From assembly GCA_951799405.1 (NCBI GenBank), contig OX637342.1, positions 2,666,001-2,730,000 on the forward strand: 64,000 nucleotides of DNA. The letters run 5' to 3'. The translations under genes and the position numbers were made by a program. This stretch comes from Agapetus fuscipes (taxonomy: Eukaryota; Arthropoda; Insecta; Trichoptera; Glossosomatidae). Below, one piece after another: positions 20,145 to 31,395 of the stretch. Under the pieces are notes generated by a model that was not told where the DNA came from, did no database searches, and saw only the letters and a program-made list of their open reading frames with translations. Within the stretch, counting starts at the first letter, position 1. Every line of letters starts with the position of its first letter.

Positions 20145-20815
20145 GTAATAATAATAATAATAATAATAAAATCAGGCTAATTTATTTTAAATTACAAATG
20201 ATAAGAGAGCGCAGTTTTTGTGTGTGTCACACCTCAAGGGCCCTCTCCGATCATGGATAATACTTTCTAAAAAGGTGTGTCTTGAGTGCTCCGCGAAACA
20301 CATCCACAGATTTGGAGTTCTTCACTCCGGGTGGCAGTCTGTTCCACTCCACCGGACCCGCAACACGGAAAGCGCGGTCTCCGAAATTTGTACGAATCTG
20401 ACGGCGTGGCTGAACCAAATTGACAACTTCATCGCCCGCGGATCTAAGTGTCTGCCTCCTTATACCCATCTCAACAAGCAACATTATGTCAGACAAATAA
20501 GGTGGAGCCAAGCCATTGTTGGCTTTATATACCATCACACAAACACGGTAGACCACCCTCTCCGGGCAACGAAGCCAATGTAGTGTTTTTAACAGCGGAG
20601 TGATGTGAGCGAATTTGGGTATCCCGAATATGAGTCTTGCTGCCGAATTCAACACAGATTGAAAGCGATTGAACTGCTTCTTTGGCTGACCACTATAAAG
20701 CGTCGAACAATAGTCAATCCGAGACAACACAAACGCGCCCACTAGGGTCTTGACTGCATCTGACGGTAAACACTTTCTAACAGCCTTAATTTGGCGTAGT
20801 GAAATAATTTAACTA
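20145..20815 (-). pseudogene. L2-like LINE, 5'-truncated C-terminal part
   Basis: The minus frame 20742-20251 (163 codons) is open. It has LSRIDYCSTLYSG, LNSAARLIF, HITPLLKTLHWLR, VYKANNGLAPPYLSD and FGDRAFRVAGPVEWNRLPPG. This is the reverse-transcriptase thumb and C-terminal end of CR1/L2-type non-LTR elements, which normally follow a full RT domain. After the stop come ~75 bases of 3' UTR and an (ATT)n tail (20145-20172). The endonuclease and RT palm are absent. It ends in the same 3' sequence that SINE-C1 carries, so this family is the likely supplier of the machinery that moved SINE-C1. Confidence 0.9.
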
Positions 20816-21054
20816 CTTAAGTAATTCTACTACTTCTAAGTAAATCTAAGTAAACTACTTTAAGTAATTCTACTACTTCGTGATTCTTATACTTAGATAT
20901 TGATGTTTCTAATAGCTTATTCATTCAATTATTTAAAAAAATGTGATTGATCGTTTGATGACAATCAAGGCTCTCTTTTATATTATGTATTTGATTACAT
21001 TTGTTAGAGAAAGGGTAACTAATATTTTTTCTTATGTTAGTCAGCAAGTGGTCT

Positions 21055-21300
21055 GCTTAAAGTGGCGATGGAAATGTCACGTCACAAGGCAGGACCATGA
21101 CAGGTGACCGAAAAGTATCGCCAAGGGACAGTTCAGGATGTTCAAGCGAGTAGCAGGAAGATATCAACGGAGATGGCTGGACCACCAAGAGAACTGCAGG
21201 CAGATGATAGCTGAACACAGCAGCCGATAGACAAACATGGACAATATTGGAGGAGGCCTACGCTCAGGAATGGAGTGATAAAAGCCAAGGAAAGAAAAAG
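21055..21300 (+). mobile_element. LINE-c RTE-like tail fragment
   Basis: WRWKCHVTRQ-like start, then QRRWLDHQENCRQMIAEHS, closely parallel to 45975-46265. One base pair change (GGTCACGTC) and frameshifts. 21300-21840 is unassigned. Confidence 0.8.
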
Positions 21301-21844
21301 GAAGAGATATTAATGATAATATAATAAGGGGGACCTACGTTACAAATAATATATATTTTAAAAAAATAAGACTGACGTTCACGCAGAGAAAAAAAAAATG
21401 TATTTATGTGGCGAATCGATATATTGTGATGGAATATTATTGCCATCCTTCAATTTTTTAAAGAAAATGTGCTCATTCTTTTTATTCGTCCACAAACCAA
21501 TAAGATTAATAATGACATTTTTCTATCTAGTTGAAAATTTCAGCGGCGATCCGTTCAGGTATATTAAAAAATATATTTTCTTGGGAGAGTGTGCAACTTA
21601 TTGTTGACGTTCTCAAAGACATATTTCCCGAGTCCCACAACTGCACAATGGTTTCCAATTTACCGTTCGGACAAGTATATTGGAATGTCACAAAGTCATT
21701 CCTTCACATTTTTTTGCACGTTTGTTCTAGCTTTATGTTATGTACCTACTGCAATCGAAGTTGTATAGAACCATAGAAGGCAATCTACATTTTTTTCGAT
21801 TATGAGAAAATCATTCTCATATAGTTTTCTCATTCTCGAATTAA

Positions 21845-22045
21845 ATCTCAGATTATATTTATTATCTGTAATCTAGCTCGCAATCATATATTGGCATTAA
21901 AACAAATTTTAATGCACGTTCCTAAGCAGACGCATAAAAGTTTGCACGTACCTACACATGCTGCATTTGCACTTACAGAAAAAAACAAACCTCACTTGAA
22001 CCTTGCAACTTTTTTCCTGAAACTAAGGTTAAATTGGTAAAAGTC
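21845..22045 (-). repeat. repeat A, strongly diverged
   Basis: TATCTGTAATCTAGCTCGCAA, CTAAGCAGACGCATAAAAGT, ACACATGCTGCATTTGCAC keep the family order; the 5' end is lost. Confidence 0.65.
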
Positions 22046-22288
22046 GATATGATTATTTTTCCTAGAATACAATAATGAATATTTATTGAAAATCAGAATC
22101 AGTGGGTGCTAGTTTTTGCACAACAAAAATACTCACTTAAGCAAACGAATCTTGCATTTTTGTTTCGTAATAAAATAAGATATTATGTAGATTTTCAACA
22201 ATAACTTTGTGTAGGTATATTTCGTGAATTAAATGAATTGTGTCTAAATTTAGTTTTTAGGATTATTTTGTAAATTACCAAATTACAC

Positions 22289-22326
22289 CTGAAGATGGGA
22301 GGTACTGCTTCTCCCGAAACTGGTTG
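22289..22326 (+). ncRNA. hammerhead-like motif in a PLE 3'-end relic
   Basis: Core CTGAAGA at 22289-22295, extra T at 22296, stem II GGGAG/CTCCC (22297-22301, 22311-22315), GAA at 22316-22318, ACTGGT as minimal helix III, U17 at 22325. Helix I pairing is poor. Following TACAAAATAAATTC resembles other PLE 3' ends. Sequence on both sides (22050-22880) is otherwise unassigned. Confidence 0.5.
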
Positions 22327-22884
22327 CTTACAAAATAAATTCAAAAAGTGAAATTTAACTAAGTTTAATTTTACCTATATTCATAAATTAATAACAGTTC
22401 ACTTAACACTGTATTAAATAATGAATTATTTTATTCATTTTTGATTTTCTCACTTCTTTTTTTTTATTCGAACTGCCGTTCAAGTCTTTTTCTTTTATAA
22501 ACGACTCTTTAACTTCCACACAAGGAACATTTTTCTTTCATTAAAAAATATTTTCATCCATTGCATTTTCCCATGGCTTGAGTCTATTTTTTGCTGCCAT
22601 CACAGAGGAGTCAGTTTGTACGTGAAATGATGATATATTGGCATTTCCCCTAGAGCCTGCGTCACGCTGATATGGAAGTGAGGGGATGCCTTCGAATTAT
22701 GCGCCTTCCTACACATAAACAGAATATACAGCAAACATCAACACCCTGAAGCATGGCAAGGCTTAGAGTAAAGTGCAGCTCAGGGGGTGAAAAAAAACAG
22801 TTAAGTTTTGTAGGAGAAAATATTATTCCTTGATCATTTTTAAGATATGCCTTACGAAACCCCATGAAAGCTGCGCAATCAAAA

Positions 22885-23120
22885 TCTAAATCTTAGTTGC
22901 AAAGATATATCTCATTTGAGATTTATATTAAATGCATTCCCACAAGCGGACACGCATAATTTCGCGCTAACACATGCCGCATGGGGACCTACAATACTCG
23001 TATAAAAACCCAATGTGAAATGAACATAACGCCTTGCAGCTCTTGCCAACCTTCCCTGAAACAGGGGTGACATTGGCAAAGTGAACCATCTTCTACAGCA
23101 TGGGTGGGCAACCGCATACT
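22885..23120 (-). repeat. repeat A, near-complete copy
   Basis: AAATCTAAATCTTAGTTGC to CAACCGCATACTAAC; only the final CTATAAGTCAAGG is missing where MITE-E begins. Confidence 0.86.
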
Positions 23121-23125
23121 AACAT

Positions 23126-23385
23126 TGTCCCCCCAATTATTGTTTGATTTATCAACCATTTCATTTAAAGTTGACCTTTAATGACATTGTCTTAAGAATC
23201 ACATTCTACACAATCTGAGCTAAGAAAAAACGTAAAGCACGATGGTGTGAGAGTTGTTTTTGTTTTATATTATAAATCAACTTCTAGTTTTCATAAGACA
23301 CATTGGTCCAGTGCTCATAAAAACATTGCTAATGTGAAATTACCTCTAATGTAGGTATATAAAACAGACAAGCACTAAGGGGACG
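23126..23385 (-). mobile_element. MITE-E copy
   Basis: Left end TGTCCCCCCAATTATTGTTT, right end AACAGACAAGCACTAAGGGGACG, internal CACATTCTACACAATCTGAGCTAAG. The flanks do not show a clear 4-bp duplication. Just beyond it, 23437-23467 (minus) has CTGAAGA with a small stem but no GAA, a possible dead hammerhead. Confidence 0.8.
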
Positions 23386-23604
23386 GTATATTGGAGAGTT
23401 CATTCTGGGATCTGTCGGAGCTGGAACTTTCGAAAGTTTTGCTCATTTCTATTATGAGTTTCTTCAGCGTGAAGATGATGTTATTATGTTTATGTTGATT
23501 CAACTATATTTTGTATATCTTGCTTTTTTTATCGGATTTACTAAACAATAATATTGTAAGTTCCATACTTTTTAGAAGAAAAACTACAAAATAATCTATA
23601 ACTA

Positions 23605-24296
23605 TAAAGAAGGATGTATGTATGTATGTATGTATGTATGTATGTATGTATGTATGTATGTCCCCTATAGACTCATAAACCGCTCATCCGATTTTGACGA
23701 AATTTTCAGGAAACATGTAACATATTCTTAGAACGAATCCTGTGAAGTTTGATGGTGATCAAATAAACAGTGGTTCTCAATTCTCGATATTTCAGCAACG
23801 AGGTCGGTAAATTTTGAAACCACCCAATAGAAGAAGACCATTATATTCAACTACAATACATAATCTTAGTTGCAAATATACATTAACATTAAAGATTCAT
23901 ATAAAATGCATGCTCACAAGTAGACACATGTAAGTTCACGCTTACAAATGCTGCATGTGTACCCACTCATAATTTAAAATCCAAATCTAAAATGAACAAC
24001 CCAGTAACTTTTACTGTACGCCAACTTGAAATAGATGTTATTCAGCTCCTGAGTGGCTTGAAACTCATTTCTTATGAAGGCTGAGTAAGCCTTGCCGGTA
24101 TTTTATTTTGGGTTTAAAATAAACACTGAAACGGGAAATAATTTCTGACAACTTCGGTGGGATTCTAACTCGAGATCTCGGCATGGAATGCAGTTACTCT
24201 ACCAACTAAGCTATAGACCGGACTTTTTACTCTGCATGGAATGCAATCTATCTATCTATATCTATAAAGAAGGATGTGTGTATGTATGTATGTATG

Positions 24297-24327
<31 letters not shown>

Positions 24328-25210
24328 CTCATTTCTTATGAAGGCTGAGTAAGCCTTGCCGGTATTTTATTTTGGGTTTAAAATAAACACTGAAACGGGA
24401 AATAATTTCTGACAACTTCGGTGGGATTCTAACTCGAGATCTCGGCATGGAATGCAGTTACTCTACCAACTAAGCTATAGACCGGACTTTTTACTCGGCA
24501 TGGAATGCAATCTATCTATCTATATCTATAAAGAAGGATGTGTGTATGTATGTATGTATGTATGTATGTATGTATGTATGTATGTATGTATGTATGAATG
24601 TATGTATGTATGTATGTATGTATGTATGTATGTATGTATGTTCCTATACTCATAAACCGCTTATCCGATTTTGACGAAATTTTCAGGAAACATGTAACAT
24701 ATTTTTAGAATGAATCCTGTGAAGTTTGATGGTGATCAAATAAACAATGGTTCTCAATTCTCAATATTTCAGCAACGAGGTCGGTAAATTTTGAAACCAC
24801 CCAATAGAAGAAGACCATTATATTCAACTACAATACATAATCTTAGTTGCAAATATACATTTACATTAAAGATTCATATAAAATGCATGCTCACAAGTAG
24901 ACACATGTAAGTTCACGCTTACAAATGCTGCATGTGTACCTACTCACAATTTAAAATCCAAATCTAAAATGAACAACCCAGTAACTTTTACTTTACGCCA
25001 ACTTGAAATAGATGTTATTCAGCTCCTGAGTGGCTTGACACTCATTTCTTATGAAGGCTGAGTAAGCCTTGCCGGTATTTTATTTTGGGTTAGAAATAAA
25101 CACTGAAACGAGAAATAATTTCTGACAACTTCAGTGGGATTCTTACTCGAGATCTCGGCATGGAATGCAGTTACTCTACCAACTAAGCTATAGACCGGAC
25201 TTTTTACAAA
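23605..25210. repeat. (ATGT)n-centred local duplication
   Basis: Three (GTAT)n tracts at about 23612-23660, 24277-24325 and 24538-24641. The module after the first tract (CTCATAAACCGCTCATCCGAT, GGTGATCAAATAAACA, a repeat A copy, a SINE-B head to 24237) recurs almost unchanged after the third tract to 25208. The SINE-B part alone recurs at 24325-24500. The repeat A parts are 23868-24025 and 24842-24995. Open frames over the tracts are microsatellite artefacts. The CTCATCCGATTTTGACGAAA text next to a tetranucleotide run is common in insect Helitron-like repeats. Confidence 0.85.
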
Positions 25211-25235
25211 TATGGTGGATCGATATCGGTTTGGT

Positions 25236-25773
25236 TAGGGGTAAGCAACCTGCGGCTCACCAGCCACATGCGGCTCTTTGGGTGTGAAGTTACGGCTCTT
25301 TAGCTTCATACGCAAATATAAAAAAAACACAGAATTATACTTCTGATCGAAAAAAACTAAATCGTTCTAAATCGATTAACGATCTCTCCGCTACTTGTAC
25401 TCGCTTTTCACCCCCCACCCTCCCCCCGCCCCATCGACGCTATTTATTGTTGGCAAGAAAACATTTGTGGCTCTTTACAAATCCAAATCCAAAATAAGAT
25501 ATGTATCATTTGAGATTCACATCAAATGCATTCCCATAAGCAGACACGCATAATGGAACATACCGCATGTGGAACTACAATATAAAAACCCAATCTTAAA
25601 TGAACATAAGCCCTGCAACTCTTGCCGACCTTCCCTGAAACAGGGGCGATATTGGCAAAGTGAACCATTTTTTACAGTATGGGTGGTCAGCCTCATACCA
25701 ACCTATAAGTCAAGGAAAAACTTTGAAATTTGTAATTTTTGGCTCTTCCGACTCAAAAGGTTGCCGATCCCTG
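25236..25773. mobile_element. hAT-like non-autonomous element
   Basis: Imperfect terminal inverted repeats: TAGGGGTAAGCAACCTGCGG on the left against ..AAGGTTGCCGATCCCTG on the right. Subterminal CGGCTCTTTG / TTTTTGGCTCTTCC is repeated inwards. CAGGGATCGGCAACCT is a typical hAT end. The 8-bp flanks GTTTGGTT and GCCTAGAC do not match convincingly. A repeat A copy sits inside. Confidence 0.7.
25490..25716 (-). repeat. repeat A inside the hAT-like element
   Basis: AAGATATGTATCATTTGAG to CAACCTATAAGTCAAGG, complete apart from the short 3' tandem tail. It is younger than the hAT-like element around it. Confidence 0.87.
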
Positions 25774-25779
25774 GCCTAG

Positions 25780-26524
25780 ACAAAAGTTCCAAATTAAAAA
25801 ATGTTATTCAAGTATTCCAAGTTGAATTTTAGAAATGTAAGAAGCTTTTATATCCCGCACTTATAAAAAATACGATAAACGAAAGTTCGTAGGTCACAAC
25901 TAGAAGACCATATTGAAATATATTATTATTATTAAAACCTTTTATTGAAACATACTTTTAATTAAAATATACATAATATAGTTGTTTTTTCCAAAAACGC
26001 ATTTCTGTAAAATTATATACTCACCACAAATTTAAAGATCGTTTTTTTCTCGGCGGTTAAACGTCTTTCTTCTATGTGACAATGGTCCAAAGCAACCAAG
26101 ATAAACAAAATGTTTGCCTTTTACCTAACCCGGCCGTGCGACTTACAATTTTGTTATCAATAGAAAATGTTCCGTGTGCACTACCTAAAACTTTCACTTA
26201 TTGAAATAATGGATAGAGCACATTTTAAATGTGGGGAAAAAATGTGAATTCACTTGGCCGGGATAAAGACAGGACAGGGAGTCAAAAATTCAACATAAAT
26301 TAAACACTTTTATGGAGATAGTTGAAAAAACACTTAAGTGCATCATATTGTATGAAGCATTTTCCCCAACTGCATACGTTTCACAGTGCGGTTACATTGA
26401 AAAATATTCCTGATTGTTTGGAATACATTTATTTCTTCACTTTGCTCAAAAAGTATAGTGAATTTAAAGATTAGTTCTTTAATTGTATGATTATAAAATT
26501 TAATTTATTGTTTATATTCTTTTC
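25780..26524. other. unassigned AT-rich sequence
   Basis: No recognisable feature. Confidence 0.45.
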
Positions 26525-26770
26525 TTGTATAGGTCAATATGCATCTGACCAACTATAAATAGAAAATGGTTCACTCTGCCAATGTCACCCCTGTTTCAGG
26601 GAAGGTCAGCAAAAAATTTGCAGGGTGTATGTTCATTTGAGATTTGGGTTTTTATGTTGTAGGTTCACACGCAGAATGTGCAAGTGTGAACTTATACGTG
26701 TCTGCTTGTGGGCATGCACTTAATGTGAATTCCAAATGTAACAATTATATCCATGCAACTTAGAATAGAT
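26525..26770 (+). repeat. repeat A, near-complete copy
   Basis: TATAGGTCAATATGCATCTGACCAAC (diverged start) to CCATGCAACTTAGAATAGATT. Confidence 0.83.
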
Positions 26771-26779
26771 TAGATGAGT

Positions 26780-27036
26780 GACGTTACATAGCCGATTTTT
26801 TTATCTTAAATATAAATGGAGCACCGCAATCGATTTTCCCTATGCTTGGCTCTGCTGCTTAACAGTTGTACCTAGACCTTTTTTTTTTAGAAAACGTGAA
26901 GATTAACCTAGAGATAAATTGTGTGAAGCTTGATTCCGATTAGCACACTTTTTTTTTTTATCCTGTTGTTTCCTCTTTTATCTGTAGAAAAAAATTGATA
27001 CCATATGCCCAAATGGCGTAGTGAAACACGCCGGGT
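26780..27036 (+). mobile_element. Helitron-like 3' end
   Basis: At 27013-27036 a hairpin GGCGT/ACGCC is followed by GGGTACTGCTAGT, the arrangement of Helitron/Helentron 3' ends (short stem, then a CTAG-type end). Upstream text (GAAGCTTGATTCCGATTAGCAC) is plausible for such an element, but the 5' end and Rep/helicase are not found. The next 280 bases are unassigned. Confidence 0.45.
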
Positions 27037-27324
27037 ACTGCTAGTGGATGTATAAATAGATACTTGTCAAAAAGTACAAAGTGTCTCATACTTTGTTTTT
27101 TTTTTATGGAGTTTTTCCAACAATACATACTTTTAGAAATTGCATGACAATACTTACATTCTTACTCAATATTTTCTAGAAGTTTCCTTGCATACTTTAT
27201 TTCAACCAGCCTACCCCGTCGTGTCCTGTCATCGCAGCTAATGGATGGATCTCTGCTTTACCGCCCACATTGGGATCATGGAGTGACATACGACAGTGTA
27301 AGCTACGAGCCTGCATGCATCTGT

Positions 27325-27825
27325 AATCTATAATCTATTTTGCAAAGATATATTGACATTTCGCTGCCTTAGTTCTTGTTTATCGTATACGCCATTGAGA
27401 AAACTTTACATGAGCAATGTTTGCATGTGTACTGGACCAATGTGCCTTATGAAAACAATAAATTTATTTAAAAAATATTTAAAAGAACTCTCACATTATC
27501 GAGTTTTATGGTTTTTCTTTGCTCAGATTGTGTAGAATTTGATTCATAAGACAACTGCATGACAAATTCATATTTGACAAGATTGGCGTATACGATAAAC
27601 AAGAACTGGGGGAGCGATTTGAGGCATATTTTTAAGGTACGCCCACAAGCAAACACGGGTAAGTTTGCGCTTACATATGCTGCATGTGGGCTCACAAAAT
27701 AAAAACGCAATCAATAATGAACATAAGCCTTGTAGCTCTGGCCGCACTTTTCCTGAAACAGAGAAGACATTAGCAAAGTAAAAAAAATACAGTATGGGTT
27801 GGTCAGCCTCTTACTAATATGGTTG
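27325..27825 (-). repeat. repeat A interrupted by MITE-D
   Basis: GTAATCTATAATCTATTTTGC..ATTGACATTT at 27325-27361 continues as GAGGCATATTTTTAAGG at 27621. The 5' end near 27825 is TCAGCCTCTTACTAA. Confidence 0.87.
27362..27616 (+). mobile_element. MITE-D, complete, 255 bp
   Basis: CGCTGCCTTAGTTCTTGTTT..CAAGAACTGGGGGAGCG, target duplication ATTT at 27358-27361 and 27617-27620. It lies inside repeat A, which gives an unambiguous empty site. Almost identical in sequence to the copy at 14798. Confidence 0.92.
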
Positions 27826-28064
27826 ATTTACAATCAATAACCAAAATTGATTTACACTTTGCCAGTTGGATTTTGTAATTAAGAAAAGGTTGTAAAACCA
27901 CAATCAATAAACAAGAGCTAATACAAAAATATTTACCGCTTAAAATGAAGAAACAAGTATGTAGGTACTCTGTTTATTTTTGTACAAAAACCTAGATAAA
28001 AATTGTACCCTTCTTATACACGTTATATTCTTTTCTCAGTTTGAAGCACTATGTCTTCTTTCAC

Positions 28065-28595
28065 TAAAAGGTTGGTAGAGGCTGACCCACCATCCTGTAA
28101 AAAGTTGGTTCACTTTTTCCAACGGCGGTAGGTGATGCAAGGTATAATGTGAGGTTTGATTCATATTGTCAGCACCTGCGGCATGTGTAAGCGCGAACTT
28201 ATACGTGTCTGCTTACGGGAATGCATGTAAAACAAAAAACATTTTTTTTAATTGGGCTGATTTATTTGGTGAGCGCTGTTTTTGTGTGTATCACACCTCA
28301 AGAGCCCTCTGCGAGCTTGGTCGTCGCTGTAGAAAGCGTCAATTCTCAAGCAAGACCCAGTTGTTGTAAGGCTGGATGAACCTTTTGATGACCGGTCTTT
28401 GGTAAAGGTTTATGAATTTTTCAACCCAGCGAAGAGCAAATTTGAAAATATAAATGGTATTTTTTTGTGCTCCGCCGGGATTCGAACCCACGACCTTCCA
28501 GTTACGAGTCCGAAGTGTTACCACCTGGACTTCGGAACGGTCAAAATATTGTTATATGAATCTTAAATGTAATATATATTTGCAATTTCGATAAT
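28065..28595 (+). repeat. repeat A interrupted by SINE-C1
   Basis: AGGTTGGTAGAGGCTGACCC to GGGAATGCATGTAA, resuming after the SINE at about 28550 with TATATGAATCTTAAATG and ending TTGCAATTTCGATAATAG. 27830-28060 is unassigned. Confidence 0.82.
28236..28550 (-). repeat. SINE-C1, complete copy
   Basis: L2-like 3' end reversed at the left (GGGCTGATTTATTTGGTGAG, GTGTATCACACCTCAAGAG). Box B reversed is GGGATTCGAACCC at 28478-28490. The head ends CGGAACGGTC. Inserted in repeat A. Confidence 0.88.
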
Positions 28596-28929
28596 AGATA
28601 AAGAACCATTAATTTAATGAACACATTGGTAAAATGCAGAAATTTTGAAATTCAGGCAAAGAAAGAGCACTTAATTGTCAAAGAATAAAATAAATAACCA
28701 ACTAAAAGCCCAAGAAATGTCGTAGTTTAATCATTTTTTGAGCTCTAAGTTAGTTTTCTGTTCCGTGAAAAATTGCCGTTGCATTTTCTGTCCACTGAGA
28801 CAAAGACCTCCTTGTGAAACTGAAAAACTCTCGGCTCACAGCTGCAATTAGGTTTGTTGTTTTGTGATCTCAACTTAGTGCAGTTTTTCACCAGCAGAAT
28901 GAACGACGCTATTCAGTGCTGTCTGTTAT

Positions 28930-29000
28930 CTATTATCTAAGTTGCAAAGATATATCAATGTTTAAGATTTATATTTAACGCACATTCAGAAGCAATCAAT
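28930..29000 (-). repeat. repeat A 3'-end scrap
   Basis: TATTATCTAAGTTGCAAAGATATATCAATG..GATTTATATTTAACGCA. 28600-28925 before it is unassigned. Confidence 0.65.
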
Positions 29001-29009
29001 ACTTTTATG

Positions 29010-29240
29010 TTTTAACGCGGGTTATATTTAATTAAAACTACGGTTTATTTAAATTGCACAATTAATTGTATAATATTTTTTAGTGTTTATCTATTTACAC
29101 AGTGAAAGCCCATTTTTAATTATTTAAAAATTGAAATGGATAAAAACAGAGTTTTAATTCACTTATTTCTTTATTTTTTCATATATATTTTGATTTTTTT
29201 TGTGTATTAACACTGTGAAAATTCATATTCAATAATACTT
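29010..29240 (-). mobile_element. PLE 3'-end relic
   Basis: On the minus strand: GTGTTAATACACAAAAAAAATC, AAGTGAATTAAAACTCTG and AATGGGCTTTCACTGTG, matching the 9061-9232 insert. The GCGGGTTATATTTAATTAAAA at 29018 also occurs at 34974 (repeat G). A shorter related piece lies at 30165-30225. Confidence 0.5.
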
Positions 29241-29500
29241 TATTTAATTGAAGGATTCAAATCAAAACACTATTTTGTATTTTCACTATTATAATTATTT
29301 AATTTTACTAACGTTTGCGATAATATATCATCGTCAGGTATACAAAAATTTCAAATTAAAAGTCTCTATGGTACCATTGACTTTTAATTTGAAATTTTTG
29401 TATACCTGACGATGATATAGTATCGCAAACGTTAGTAAAATTAAATAACTAATTAGAAAATACAAAACAGTGTTTTGATTTGAATCCTTCAATTAAATAA
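29241..29500. mobile_element. PLE 3'-end inverted dimer (second family)
   Basis: Arms 29241-29363 and 29378-29500 are reverse complements with few mismatches around ATGGTACCAT. Each arm contains CTGACGA, extra T and a GATA/TATC stem (minus at 29313-29337, plus at 29406-29430). Then comes GCAA in place of GAA, so the hammerhead core is altered in both arms. Confidence 0.72.
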
Positions 29501-29799
29501 AAAAAATTTTTTTTTTTTTAATTACTTTATCACTTACAATTCAGAGTTACATTTGCACAGTATCGTACGATGGTCGATTGAATTTCTACTAAAAATAAAG
29601 ATCATTCTCGAAACATAGAGAATTCTTACCTTGATAAAATTTACCAGAATATTTGATTGTACCAATATCAAACAGATACAAATCAAAAACGCTTCATCGC
29701 GAAACAGCCGCAATTTTTATCGAAATGGTTTGTACAAAAGTGTTTTTTTTTATCTCTTGAAATTATTAATACAAAATATTTTGTTAATTATTTAATGGA

Positions 29800-30135
29800 C
29801 TTTACACTAGGACATGGAAATGGAGGAAAATGTCCAAGACATCATGGATCGAAAAGGTGTTGCGGGACGTAGAAGAAAGGAGAGAGCTGATAAATCATAT
29901 ATTTTTAAAGAGAAAAACCAAGCTAATAGGGCACTCAATCAGAAATAGCACCTTTCTTAGCAACATCTTTGAAAGCAAAATCTTAGGACAACGCACAAGA
30001 GGTCGCCCAAGAATTTCAAACGTCAAGGATTTGACGCGGCTCATAGATGTCTCCTCCTATTCGCATCTCAAGAGGATGGTAGCAGACAGAGACAGATGGC
30101 TAATACAACAAGGCTCTGCCTTTAGAACATGATGA
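29800..30135 (+). pseudogene. LINE-e tail protein fragment
   Basis: The plus frame reads KTSWIEKVLRDVEERRELIN, LKRKTKLIGHSIRNSTFL, GQRTRGRPRISNVKDL and MVADRDRWLIQQG, then a stop. This is the post-RT region of RTE-like LINEs (RR..LIGH..R, GRP, DR..W). About 100 codons are open from 29830. RT is absent, and the 3' end is CATGATGATGACAC. Confidence 0.75.
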
Positions 30136-30900
30136 TGACACAAAAAAACTCATTTTGATTATAAATATTTAAAAATTGAAATGGTAAAACATGGTTTTAA
30201 TTCACTTGATTCTTTTTGTTTTTGCTCGAAATCGATCTAAAGATTAAAACATACTGTAAACAGAAAACAAACACTAATTGTGTTTGATCTTACGGAAAAA
30301 TTCTACTTTCTTACATTTTCTTTCAATATATATAAACCCAAAACATACGATCCAATATTCCAAAGGCATGCCAAGAATTTTCAATATTGCAGTTAATTAA
30401 AAAATAATCTTCATCCACCCGCAAAGCGAGTAGAAATTTTATCCACCCCCTCGGGAGCGCCAATCCTTTCACCAACTATGAAAAAGGGGGACTCTTTCTT
30501 TCATCCCTTGCACAGACGATTAGTCCTTTTCTCTCTATTGCCAGCTACTTATATTCATTCATAACGTCTTCTTTTTATTCCGTCTAACGAGATATGCCCT
30601 TTGAGAGATCTGAAAATATCCTCTGAATTATAAACGCCTAATTAAGCAATTTTGCAGTGAGTTCACGAAGTCAAACGCTAATACTTAGGTTTGCATGAAA
30701 TAATCTCTAAGATTTTACGAGCGATTAAGCTGCACATAGTATTTCTTTTCATAAATCACAAACGAATCACTGTATTTCATTTTTATTGTCAACAATTTTA
30801 ATGTTTTTCTCAGTTTTTTCCTGGACTTTTTCATTTTTATAGATGTTTTGTAGATTTTCTAGTGTTTGTTTGTTTGTATAACTGGATGTAATTAATTGCT
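30136..30900. other. unassigned, possibly single-copy sequence
   Basis: From 30390 to 30760 the sequence does not resemble any repeat here and has mixed composition (CGGGAGCGCCAATCC, GATTAGTCC, AAGCTGCACATAG). It could be old single-copy or regulatory DNA; nothing shows a function. Confidence 0.35.
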
Positions 30901-30904
30901 TGTA

Positions 30905-31200
30905 TTCCTTGACTTATGGGTTGGTATGAGGCTAACCACTCATACTGTAAAAAATGGTTCACTTTTCCAATGTCATCCCTGTGTTGGGTCGGCAAGGTCG
31001 GCAAAAGTTGTAGGGCTAATGTTTTTTTTGAGGCTTGGATTTTATTTGTAAGTACACATTCAGCATTTGTAAGCGCGAACTACACGTGTTTGTTCGCGGG
31101 CATGCATTTGAGAACTTTCAAGAATTATCCTTTAAATTTTAATATTTAATTATTATTATTTAATGAATATATCCTTGCAGCTTAGAATATAGATTATAGA
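30905..31200 (+). repeat. repeat A, near-complete copy
   Basis: CCTTGACTTATGGGTTGG to CCTTGCAGCTTAGAATATAG, with a small AATTATTATTATTT insertion near 31145. Confidence 0.87.
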
Positions 31201-31254
31201 AATAGGCCTCCTCCAATATTTTCCATGCAATTAAATTAGTCAATTGGAAAGTTC

Positions 31255-31395
31255 GCTCCTACATATGCTGCATGTGTAGTGTGTACGCACAAAATAAACC
31301 AACCTTCCCATGAACATAAATATTGCAACTCTTGCCGCCAAATGCAAACGTAAGCGAAGTTTTTACAGCCTCATACCAACCATGTGTTTTGTTAA
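31255..31395 (-). repeat. repeat A, diverged partial
   Basis: TACATATGCTGCATGTGTAG, GAACATAAATATTGCAACTC, AGCCTCATACCAACC. Confidence 0.65.

Noticed and set aside
20218..20583. 121-codon plus frame
   Set aside because: Antisense shadow of the L2-like C-terminal frame.
23437..23467. Hammerhead-like CTGAAGA with CTCAT/ATGAG stem (minus)
   Set aside because: The GAA is missing (CAAA) and two extra bases precede the stem; at best a dead relic.
24452..24655. Open frame rich in MYVC
   Set aside because: Translation of an (ATGT)n microsatellite.
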